A stretch of 64,000 nt of DNA from Oscillatoriales cyanobacterium USR001 (lineage in GTDB: Bacteria > Cyanobacteriota > Cyanobacteriia > Cyanobacteriales > Microcoleaceae), in assembly GCA_001698425.1 (NCBI GenBank), contig MBRE01000063.1:1-64000 (forward strand), read 5' to 3'. Shown one piece after another: positions 10,135 through 17,555 of the stretch; position 1 is the stretch's first letter, and each line of letters begins with the position of its first letter. The notes beneath the pieces were generated by a model. That model did no database searches and was not told where the DNA came from. It saw only the letters and a program-made list of their open reading frames with translations. A program made the translations under genes and the position numbers.

Positions 10135-10191
10135 TTACTACTGATTTTTTAGATTCACTTTACTATCTCAAACCAGGAAATTAAATTAATT

Positions 10192-11532
10192 ATGGAAGAT
10201 CCGATTACAGTTTTACTCATTGACGATCAACCAATGATCGGAGAAGCAGTTCGCAGAATGTTAGTTGCTGAAAAAGATATCACTTTTCACTACTGTAATG
10301 ACCCTACTCAGGCACTCAAAGTTGCTAGGTCATGTCAGCCAACTGTAATTTTACAAGACTTAGTAATGCCAGAAATGGAGGGATTGGTCTTAGTGCGCTT
10401 TTTGCGAGCTCATAATGCTCCGACAAGATTTGTACCATTGATCGTTCTTTCTAGTAAAGAAGAACCGTTGATTAAAGCCAAAGCTTTTGCATTAGGAGCT
10501 AATGATTATGTAGTTAAACTTCCAGACAAAGCAGAACTAATTGCTCGGATTCGCTATCACTCTAAAGCCTATGTAAATCTGCTTAAACGCAATGAAGCGG
10601 AAGCTATTCTCCAAGCGGAAAACTTCCGCATGGCGAAAGAATTGGATATGTTGCGTCAAATGCAGCAAATGATTTTGCCGACATCGGATGAATTAGAGGC
10701 GATCGAAGGCTTAGAAATTTCCGGCTTTATGGAACCTGCGGATGAAGTAGGTGGCGACTACTATGACGTTCTTTATGTAGATGGAGTTGTGACAATTGGG
10801 ATTGGTGATGTCACCGGACATGGACTCGAAAGTGGCATTTTAATGGTAATGACACAAACCGCAGTTCGGACTCTGAAAGAAATTCGAGAACTCGATCCGA
10901 TTAAATTTTTAGATGCTCTCAATCGGACTATTTATAAGAATGTCCGCCGGATGAACTCGGAGAAGAATTTGACTTTAGTGATTCTGACTTATAGTAGAGG
11001 TAAAGTTAGTATTAGCGGTCAACATGAGGAAACGATCGTATTCAGAAAAGGAGGAGAGATTGAGCGAATTAATACCATGAATTTAGGATTTCCCATTGGA
11101 TTAGACGAGGAAATTTTGGAGTATATTAATCATACCATCATTGAGTTAAATCCGGGAGATGGACTGGTTCTTTATACTGATGGGATTCCTGAAGCTTACA
11201 ACATTGAGAAAAAGCAATATGGAATTCCACGATTATGCGATCTAATTAGTAAAATCTCTGAGGGAACTGCGGAGGAAATCAAACAAGCAATCATTGATGA
11301 CGTTAAAGGATTTATTGGCGAGCAAAAGGTGTTTGACGATATTACTTTATTGGTCATCAAACAGAAAGAATTTAATGATGAGGAACCTTTAGATGATGAG
11401 GAACCTTTAGATGAGGAGAAAACTTTAGAGGAAGAACCCTTAGAAGAAGAACCCTTAGATGAGGAAGAACCTGTAGAAAAAGTTAAGGAGGATATGAAGA
11501 AGAAAAAGAAATTTGGTTTTTTTGGAAAATAG
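10192..11532 (+). CDS. Response regulator with PP2C (SpoIIE/RsbU-type) phosphatase output
   Basis: A 446-residue fusion. Receiver domain at about 5-125 with D56 (ILQDLVMPEMEG), a short coiled coil (about 132-165), and a PP2C-type Ser/Thr phosphatase (about 170-388) with the metal-binding motifs GGDYYDV and GDVTGHG, and later LYTDGIPEA. Such phosphatases dephosphorylate STAS anti-sigma antagonists, and a STAS gene follows two genes on. The likely role is therefore the CheA-controlled output of the locus, switching the STAS protein to its unphosphorylated form. The tail is odd: about 45 residues of near-repeats of DDEEPLDEEEPL (residues 390-432) ending in the basic and aromatic KKKKKFGFFGK. It could bind membrane or a partner; that is a guess. 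Confidence 0.92.
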   Translation: MEDPITVLLIDDQPMIGEAVRRMLVAEKDITFHYCNDPTQALKVARSCQPTVILQDLVMPEMEGLVLVRFLRAHNAPTRFVPLIVLSSKEEPLIKAKAFALGANDYVVKLPDKAELIARIRYHSKAYVNLLKRNEAEAILQAENFRMAKELDMLRQMQQMILPTSDELEAIEGLEISGFMEPADEVGGDYYDVLYVDGVVTIGIGDVTGHGLESGILMVMTQTAVRTLKEIRELDPIKFLDALNRTIYKNVRRMNSEKNLTLVILTYSRGKVSISGQHEETIVFRKGGEIERINTMNLGFPIGLDEEILEYINHTIIELNPGDGLVLYTDGIPEAYNIEKKQYGIPRLCDLISKISEGTAEEIKQAIIDDVKGFIGEQKVFDDITLLVIKQKEFNDEEPLDDEEPLDEEKTLEEEPLEEEPLDEEEPVEKVKEDMKKKKKFGFFGK

Positions 11533-11573
11533 TTGTGTTTAAGCATACCATTTTTAATCATTAGGTGAAAGAG

Positions 11574-12167
11574 ATGAGCCAAATTTTTGGAGAATTTATT
11601 GAGAACTTTCCAGTAGGAAGGGATGCTTTAGAATTGACGTTTTATTCGAGTCATAAACCAATTAAAGAAAAGTGGCGCAATCATCGCTTGTCAGCTTATT
11701 TTATCGCTGATTACTTTGCAAATTTGATCCCAATCGATCGAGATCCCGATCGCCTCGAAGAACGCCTCAATAACCTGAAAGCTGCCGTCAGCTATATTGG
11801 CAATGAACTATTAGAAAATGCCATGAAGTTCCATGAAAGAAGTAATAACTTCCCCGTTAAACTGGGGATTAATTTCCTAGAAGAATTAGAGCAAATCACC
11901 GCTGTAATTTTTACCCAAAATAGCATTAAATATAAAAGTGTTTACAAATTTCAAACCTTTATCGAAAACTTATTATCAGCAGATCCCAACGAATTATATA
12001 TTCAGCAAATTGAAAAAGCAGCCGAAGACGAACATGGTGAAGCCTCTGGCTTAGGTTTGCTGACTACAATCAATGATTATTCAGCCAAATTAGGCTGGAA
12101 ATTTGAACCAGAACCCCGTGATGCAGTAATTGTCACCGTGACTACAATGGCTCAAATTGTTGTATAA
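11574..12167 (+). CDS. SiaB-family Ser/Thr protein kinase of a partner-switching module
   Basis: A 197-residue protein of the DUF6272/SiaB type, related to Synechocystis Slr1861. The N-box-like segment YIGNELLENAMKFHE (about residues 82-96) marks a divergent GHKL ATP-binding fold, and GEASGLGLLTTINDY (about 158-172) is the later glycine motif. Family members phosphorylate a partner STAS protein on Ser. I start at ATG 11574 because GGTGAAAGAG precedes it; a GTG at 11565 is possible. It lies between the phosphatase and the STAS gene, the usual neighbours of such a kinase. Confidence 0.85.
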   Translation: MSQIFGEFIENFPVGRDALELTFYSSHKPIKEKWRNHRLSAYFIADYFANLIPIDRDPDRLEERLNNLKAAVSYIGNELLENAMKFHERSNNFPVKLGINFLEELEQITAVIFTQNSIKYKSVYKFQTFIENLLSADPNELYIQQIEKAAEDEHGEASGLGLLTTINDYSAKLGWKFEPEPRDAVIVTVTTMAQIVV

Positions 12168-12215
12168 TTTTAATGATGAATTTTAGACACCAAAAGAAAA
12201 AAGGACAGACAAGCT

Positions 12216-12566
12216 ATGGCAAATGAAGAAGTCAAAGGCGAAGGCTATGAAGTTAAATACGCACCCGACTCAGGAATAGTTTTTTTTAAAGGGGAAATCA
12301 GTTTAGGTGGACCCAAGGACTATGCTCCGATTGTTAAGCTATTGGATGCTGCCGCTAATTTAGCACCTCCGATCCTAACATTAAATGTGCAAGAATTATC
12401 ATTCCTCAACAGTTCTGGAATCAGTATGCTATCAAAATTTGTACTAGGGATGCGGAAAAAAAAGAGTCAGTTGGTGGTTTTAGGTTCAAAGGCAATGCCT
12501 TGGCAAGCAAAATCATTAAAAAACTTAGAGCGATTGCTTCCTGGTTTAAAACTGGTAGTGGAATAA
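12216..12566 (+). CDS. STAS-domain protein (Slr1659/HmpV-like anti-anti-sigma type)
   Basis: A 116-residue single STAS domain. The segment LNVQELSFLNSSGISMLSKF holds the Ser pair S66/S67 at the place where SpoIIAA-type proteins are phosphorylated. It should be the substrate that the preceding kinase phosphorylates and the REC-PP2C enzyme dephosphorylates. The target bound by the STAS protein is not identified in the window. GGACAG upstream of ATG 12216 is a weak ribosome site. It ends the signalling operon, and a short hairpin (GTTAAGA at 12576-12582 with TCTTAAC at 12587-12593) follows. Confidence 0.9.
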   Translation: MANEEVKGEGYEVKYAPDSGIVFFKGEISLGGPKDYAPIVKLLDAAANLAPPILTLNVQELSFLNSSGISMLSKFVLGMRKKKSQLVVLGSKAMPWQAKSLKNLERLLPGLKLVVE

Positions 12567-12823
12567 GGTAAAATAGTTAAGAGCGATCTTAACAGTTAGG
12601 GAAATTTACAACTTTGTCAATTTCAACTAAAAAACTGTTCGTAATGACTCACTCTAACTAAATAACTGCCATAATTGTTGTGGTGTTTTCCACTAAATAC
12701 GACTTAATTTCATAGTGTTGTCGCCCTCCTCATGGTTGCCAAAACTGTCAAGAGGGCGGCGTTACAAAATCCGTCGCTTTAGTGTTATCAAAATTAGGTT
12801 AATTTATTGAATGGAGCGCTGCT

Positions 12824-14614
12824 ATGCTAGAAAATATATGGCATCAATTTGAAGCAATGAATATAATTTACAAACTATTAATTGGTTTGGGATTAGATGT
12901 TTTAGTCACTGGGGGCTTATATGTAGTTTTATTTTATATTTTGCGCCCCATTTTTCTAAATTTTGAAAGCGATATTGCTATTGTTTCCTTAACTGTTTCA
13001 ACCAAGCCTGCTGTGATTGTTTCCAGTATTGTTGGTATACAACTTATTCTGGGTAATTTATTCTCCGCTGATGTAAATACTAAGTTTGGGTACATCTTAA
13101 TCCCGATTTTAACTCTCTCCATTTGTTATTGGGCTTCCCAATTATTTAGCCAGGTTTTTATTTACTACCTCAAAAAATATACTAAAAAAACTGAGGTGAT
13201 GTGGGATGATGTATTGCTTCCCATTCTCTCAGCCATTATTCCAGTATTGATTTTCCTGATTGGTGGCGTTGTAATTATCGGTGCTTTTGGCTTTGATTTA
13301 AGTGGAGTTTGGGTGGCTTTGGGGGGGGTAAGTTTTGTTCTAGGCTTTGCACTTCAGGATATTTTATCTAACTTTTTTAGTGGAATTGTTTTACTGATTG
13401 ATACTCCTTTCCGATTTGGTGATGTGCTGCTTCTTGAGGATGGTTCTATTGGAATGCTCCGCCAGATTGGGATTCGTGTAACTCACCTTTATATATTTGC
13501 TCAACATTGCGATATTTTCATTCCCAATAGTGTGTTACAGGGACAAAAACTCACTAATTTGAGTCGTCCTACTCCTTTATACCATCACTCTATGCAGGTT
13601 CATATACCTTCTGGATGTAATCTGGAAGAATCTAAGAAGATGATGCGTGAAATTGTCTTGGCTCATCCAGATACGTTGGGGAATATTGATGCTAAATTAG
13701 AGGTGGTTGATAACTACTATAACAGCGAAGGTACTGAGGAAATTGTCATTGAACAACAAGAGGTTGGGAAATTACGGCTTTTGGCGGAGCAGGAGGTACA
13801 TTCAAAGTTAGAGGAAATTGAACAATCTCTTGAAGCTTTGACTGTGACGGTGCAGTTTGCAGAAAAAGGCGGGACAAGTCAAGATGAAATAGAAAATATT
13901 AAACAGGAATACCAAGGAATTTTAGAACTGATAGGTTTTCTGATCGTGGAGTCTGATGATGACAGCCCTACTGTGGTTAATTTTGATGAATATAATGAAG
14001 AGGGTTTGATTGAATTAATTAGGAATTGGTATCGAATTTGGATCAGAGATCCAAATTTGCTGGATGAGGATCAGTATTTTATTTCTGAAGACTGGGAAAG
14101 AAAAATTAATTTGTTAAAACGAAGGGCTCAGCGTTTATATCAAAAAATCTCGAATCCGAAAGCTGAGGAAACTCGTTTAGATGATTATGTGATGGATATG
14201 ACTCAATGGCTGAAAGATAAGTTGAAAGTGCCTAAGAAAAAATGGCAAGAACCACAAATTAGGATGATTGGTATTAATCACGATGAGACTTCGGTTTATC
14301 TGGAATTGCACGTGAGCTTTTTTGTGGATGATATTAGGTTGGAAGATGGAAAACGGGGCGATCGCGTAATGAGTCAGATTTATCAAGAAATCTTTAGTCA
14401 GCTTAAAAATACTTATCTCAGTTGGCATGGTATTGAACAGAGAGAAGCAGAAGAGGCTAATGGTAATGGTGCTAATGCTGATGTTACTCAAAACCCTCTA
14501 AGTTTTGTGCAGACTGGCCTCGATCCTACAACTGCTAAACAGGGGTTTGCTTTTTACTTGTCTGTAGGTAAAAATAAGTCTGCGCTGAAGTCGGCAAAAA
14601 CTGTGGAGAAATAA
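12824..14614 (+). CDS. MscS-family mechanosensitive ion channel
   Basis: A 596-residue membrane protein. Membrane helices are seen at about residues 13-37, 50-72, 82-108, 122-146 and 152-180; the last is the pore-lining Gly/Ala-rich helix (GVWVALGGVSFVLGFALQDILSNFFSGI) that identifies MscS. The beta domain follows (FRFGDVLLLEDGSIGMLRQIG). The C-terminal half is long, with a charged helical stretch at about 300-370 and a final region that ends the MscS alpha-beta fold. It probably releases solutes on osmotic downshift. A 257-base gap separates it from the STAS gene, so it may have its own promoter; whether it is an output of the upstream system is unknown. Confidence 0.9.
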   Translation: MLENIWHQFEAMNIIYKLLIGLGLDVLVTGGLYVVLFYILRPIFLNFESDIAIVSLTVSTKPAVIVSSIVGIQLILGNLFSADVNTKFGYILIPILTLSICYWASQLFSQVFIYYLKKYTKKTEVMWDDVLLPILSAIIPVLIFLIGGVVIIGAFGFDLSGVWVALGGVSFVLGFALQDILSNFFSGIVLLIDTPFRFGDVLLLEDGSIGMLRQIGIRVTHLYIFAQHCDIFIPNSVLQGQKLTNLSRPTPLYHHSMQVHIPSGCNLEESKKMMREIVLAHPDTLGNIDAKLEVVDNYYNSEGTEEIVIEQQEVGKLRLLAEQEVHSKLEEIEQSLEALTVTVQFAEKGGTSQDEIENIKQEYQGILELIGFLIVESDDDSPTVVNFDEYNEEGLIELIRNWYRIWIRDPNLLDEDQYFISEDWERKINLLKRRAQRLYQKISNPKAEETRLDDYVMDMTQWLKDKLKVPKKKWQEPQIRMIGINHDETSVYLELHVSFFVDDIRLEDGKRGDRVMSQIYQEIFSQLKNTYLSWHGIEQREAEEANGNGANADVTQNPLSFVQTGLDPTTAKQGFAFYLSVGKNKSALKSAKTVEK

Positions 14615-14710
14615 TGTTTAAATGGTTAGTTGTTATTTGTTATTTGTTAGTTGTTTCCTCTCCTCTCTTCCCTAACCCCTAGCCCCTAGCTTCTAGTCCC
14701 TCTTAAGATA

Positions 14711-15580
14711 ATGGTTAAATCTTTTTCTTCCTTACCTCCTTGGATTGTGTTGGACTCAATGTTACAAAATTGGCTAGTAGAAGATATTGGCAGGGGCGAT
14801 CGCACAACATCCGCTTTATTTCCTACAAAAACTATCCAAAATACAGCCAAATGGATAGTTAAAGAATCAGGAATTGTTGCCGGTTTGCCAATTGCTGCCA
14901 GAGTGTTTTATCTTCTCGATCGTAACGTTAGGTTTATACCGCAAGTTTCAGAGGGAGAATGGTGCGAAAAAGGAAAACTTATTGCAGAAATTTTCGGTAA
15001 TTTTGATGCCTTATTAACAGGAGAAAGAGTAGCATTAAACTTAGCTATGCGTCTTAGTGGCATCGCTACCTTTACTCGGAAATATGTTGAGAAAATAGCA
15101 GATTTGCCTGTACAATTGGTAGATACCCGCAAAACAACGCCGGGGTTAAGAATCTTAGAAAAGTATGCTACTCAAGTTGGTGGTGCGCGGAATCATCGTA
15201 TGGGATTAGACGATGCAGTAATGATTAAAGATAATCACATTGCTGCTGCGGGAGGAATTGGCGAAGCAATTAGTCGCATTCGAGAGATGATTCCCTATCC
15301 TTTAACTATTGAGGTTGAGACAGAAACACTGGCAGAAGTTGAGACAGCATTAAAACATGAAGCCGATATCATTATGTTAGATAATATGTCCCTTGAGTTA
15401 ATGACTCAAGCCGTAAAAATTATTCGTCAGTACAATAACCAGATTAAAATTGAAGCATCGGGTAATATTACTTTAGAAACCATTAGAAATGTTGCTGAAA
15501 CTGGAGTTGACTATATTTCTACCAGTGCTCCGATTACTCGTTCAACTTGGCTAGATTTGAGTATGAAATTTAGTTGTTAG
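14711..15580 (+). CDS. nadC: Nicotinate-nucleotide pyrophosphorylase (carboxylating)
   Basis: A 289-residue cytoplasmic enzyme that makes nicotinate mononucleotide from quinolinate and phosphoribosyl pyrophosphate in de novo NAD synthesis. Family motifs are present in order: EDIGRGDRTT near the N-terminus, NLAMRLSGIATFTRKYVE, DTRKTTPGLRILEKYA, GGARNHRMGLDDAVMIKDNH and IEVEVETL-like IEVETETLAEV, with EASGNI near the C-terminus. Length matches the family. The last two codons and the TAG stop lie inside a heptamer tandem repeat, so the repeat has replaced the natural end of the gene. Confidence 0.96.
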   Translation: MVKSFSSLPPWIVLDSMLQNWLVEDIGRGDRTTSALFPTKTIQNTAKWIVKESGIVAGLPIAARVFYLLDRNVRFIPQVSEGEWCEKGKLIAEIFGNFDALLTGERVALNLAMRLSGIATFTRKYVEKIADLPVQLVDTRKTTPGLRILEKYATQVGGARNHRMGLDDAVMIKDNHIAAAGGIGEAISRIREMIPYPLTIEVETETLAEVETALKHEADIIMLDNMSLELMTQAVKIIRQYNNQIKIEASGNITLETIRNVAETGVDYISTSAPITRSTWLDLSMKFSC

Positions 15581-15628
15581 TTGTTATTTGTTATTTGTTA
15601 TTTGTTAGTTGTTATTTGTTATTTGTTA
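15573..15628 (+). repeat. Heptamer tandem repeat (GTTGTTA/TTTGTTA)
   Basis: Eight heptamers in a row alternate between GTTGTTA and TTTGTTA. The first copy contains the final codons and stop of nadC. The same heptamer family occurs next to genes at 21641, 27593 and (reverse complement) 31637. Confidence 0.95.
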
Positions 15629-15644
15629 TAGGAATTTTTCCCCT

Positions 15645-15749
15645 TTCCTTCTTCCTTCTTCCCTCTTCCTTCTTCCTTCTTCCCTCTTCCTTCTTCCCTC
15701 TTCCTTCTTCCTTCTTCCTTCTTCCTTCTTCCTTCTTCCTTCTTCCTTA
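15645..15749 (+). repeat. Pyrimidine heptamer tandem repeat (TTCCTTC)
   Basis: About fifteen heptamers in a row, mostly TTCCTTC with three TTCCCTC variants, end two bases before the ferredoxin start codon. One strand is purely pyrimidine for over 100 bases. The open frame through it (15574-15777) would encode only a Leu/Phe/Ser repeat and is not a gene. Confidence 0.95.
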
Positions 15750-15751
15750 TT

Positions 15752-15985
15752 ATGAAAATTCATTTTTTACCAGATAATATCACTGTTGAGGCTAATGCGG
15801 GCGAACTTCTACTTGATGTCGCAGATCGGGCTGGGGTTTCCATTCCTACAGGTTGCTTAATGGGTTCCTGTCACGCCTGCGAGGTCGAAATTGATGGCTC
15901 AAATATTATTTGTGCTTGTATTACAGGGGTTCCTAGAGGACAGGAAAAAATGACTGTTAATCTTAATTTTGATCCAACTTGGTAG
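15752..15985 (+). CDS. Short plant-type [2Fe-2S] ferredoxin
   Basis: A 77-residue electron carrier. The cluster motif Cys-x4-Cys-x2-Cys is at C35, C40 and C43 (GCLMGSCHACEV) and the fourth ligand is C54 or C56 (IICACITG). The fold is shorter than photosynthetic ferredoxin (about 97 residues): the spacing between third and fourth Cys is only 11-13 residues against about 29. Its partner is unknown. No ribosome binding site is visible because the pyrimidine repeat runs up to the start codon. Confidence 0.88.
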   Translation: MKIHFLPDNITVEANAGELLLDVADRAGVSIPTGCLMGSCHACEVEIDGSNIICACITGVPRGQEKMTVNLNFDPTW

Positions 15986-16027
15986 CGATCTAGCCGAAGG
16001 AAGAAGGAAAACGCAATAAATAAAATA

Positions 16028-16091
16028 AGGTGAGTGCTGTCATCATTTCATCTCAATTCACCGAAACATAGTCAATAGACAGCACTCACCT
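16028..16091. terminator. Inverted repeat, probable transcription terminator
   Basis: AGGTGAGTGCTGTC (16028-16041) pairs perfectly with GACAGCACTCACCT (16078-16091), leaving a 36-base loop. It lies between the convergent ferredoxin and fasciclin genes, 12 bases past the fasciclin stop. There is no clear T-run, so it could also be a small mobile repeat. Confidence 0.6.
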
Positions 16092-16103
16092 AACAAAACT
16101 CAA

Positions 16104-16715
16104 TTACAACGACAAATCAGGTGGCAAAAGCACCTTATCAACCAAAACAATTACCCCATTAGCAGTGCGGCGAGAAGACTGAACCACACTTGCACCATTC
16201 AGAGTCAATTTATCCCCAGTCGCATTAAGCTCAAGTTTTACCGGCACACCAGCAGCAGTTTGCACCACACCGGCCTCAACTTCCTTTGCCGTCACTTGAC
16301 CTGCAACCACATGGTAATTCAATACCTTAGCTAACTTGTCCTTATTCTCAGGCTTAAACAACTTCTCCCGAATATCCGCAGGTAAAGCTGCAAATGCCTC
16401 ATCTGTAGGCGCAAAAACCGTAAACAGCACCTTATTTGGATTTGCTTGGTCTTTAGCACGGAAATTTTCAGTTAAACCTGCCACTTTCACCGCTTCCGCA
16501 AAAGCTTGGAAATCTCGGTAATACTTAATTGCCGAATCTAGTTCTCCAGCAACAGTACCATCAACGCTGCGGCTAGTACCACCAGAAGGGTTGAAGATAC
16601 TGGCAGAGTAATTAAACTGCGCCAAAACCGGCAAGCCGATCAGAGCAGTTGCACCAACAGCAGCCAAAGCACCAGCGAACTTTTTCATCCAATTGATCTG
16701 ATTTTGGGTATTCAT
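16104..16715 (-). CDS. Secreted fasciclin (FAS1) domain protein
   Basis: A 203-residue protein with a signal peptide (basic start, then an Ala/Gly-rich helix, likely cleaved near VLAQ at residue 32) and one FAS1 domain at about 65-200. The two conserved boxes are visible: TVFAPTDEAFAALP and NYHVVAGQ. FAS1 proteins mediate cell-surface or matrix adhesion. ATTCTCTCC on the plus strand just beyond the start gives a good GGAGAGAAT ribosome site. It is transcribed alone, away from the CHAT gene. Confidence 0.92.
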   Translation of the reverse strand: MNTQNQINWMKKFAGALAAVGATALIGLPVLAQFNYSASIFNPSGGTSRSVDGTVAGELDSAIKYYRDFQAFAEAVKVAGLTENFRAKDQANPNKVLFTVFAPTDEAFAALPADIREKLFKPENKDKLAKVLNYHVVAGQVTAKEVEAGVVQTAAGVPVKLELNATGDKLTLNGASVVQSSRRTANGVIVLVDKVLLPPDLSL

Positions 16716-17555
16716 TCTATTCTCTCCAAAATTTACAGTTGGATGCCCCCTGATTCGATCCCCTAAAAACTTAGAACTTGGTTAACCACAAAACCAAATC
16801 CTGATTATTACAAAACTAAAGAAAGGCTCGATTTTAGTCAAAGATAAAGCTTATAGCTGTGCTTTCTGCATAGCAACTACTTTAAGTGTTGACCTCTACC
16901 CAGGTAGATAAAAACATCCTACACCATAAGGAGAGGAATACTTGAATAGTGTTGTGATTTTTAACAAAACTTAACAAATTTTGCCTTCAGATATTAGATT
17001 ACCGCCTTCTAAGTCCTGAAGTATCCCTCTAAAGAGGTAAATTACGAGTAAATTTAAAGTTATCAAAAAGTTTCTTTCCTTAGATAGAGAAGTGGGTTAT
17101 GATAATTATGGGGTTAAACCCCCTATTCAGGTATTGCGTCAATATGTTAATGCTGCCGATCGGCAGATTGGCCGAGAAAAATTTTATTTGCATCTACAGC
17201 AAAAAGTAACAATTCCGAAAAGCTACAGCCTAAAGATCGACAAGGGAAGCAAGCATAAGCGAGCCGAACTCAAGCATGAAGTTTTATTGAACAGCAGGAC
17301 ATCTACCCAATCAGGGATAGCCAAATTCCCCCTAGAAAAAAGCAGCGAGTTTAGTTTTTTCCTGAAAACGAACTCTCAAAGCAGAAAGTAATTATTGGAG
17401 TCTCAGACTACCTGCAATTTTAATTTTTACTTGCTGGGCTATGGGTATCACTTTTTGGACGTTAATTATTAGTCACTGGTTATTAGTCATTAAACGCCGA
17501 CTAAAGACTGGTAAAGGCTTAGGAAAATCTTCGGCAATATTAAAGGTCGAAAACG
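16716..17555. other. Long region with no convincing gene
   Basis: About 840 bases between the divergent fasciclin and CHAT genes. It must hold both promoters. One open frame on the plus strand, 17092-17391 (GTG start, 99 codons), is basic and polar, has no ribosome site and matches no family I know; I do not call it a gene. The AT-rich part near 16960-17060 shows no clear structure. Confidence 0.5.

Noticed and set aside
11196..11582. Minus-strand frame rich in Ser and Lys
   Set aside because: It is the shadow of the acidic repeat at the end of the PP2C gene.
12722..12758. CGCCCTC/GAGGGCG stem before the MscS gene as a riboswitch
   Set aside because: Only a seven-base stem with a 23-base loop; no known riboswitch class fits.
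15574..15777. Open frame of 67 codons between nadC and the ferredoxin
   Set aside because: It translates two heptamer repeats into a Leu/Phe/Ser repeat, starts within the nadC stop region and overlaps the ferredoxin start. It is a by-product of the repeat.
17092..17391. 99-codon frame with GTG start upstream of the CHAT gene
   Set aside because: No ribosome site, no known family, and basic low-structure sequence. Described only as part of the gene-free region.
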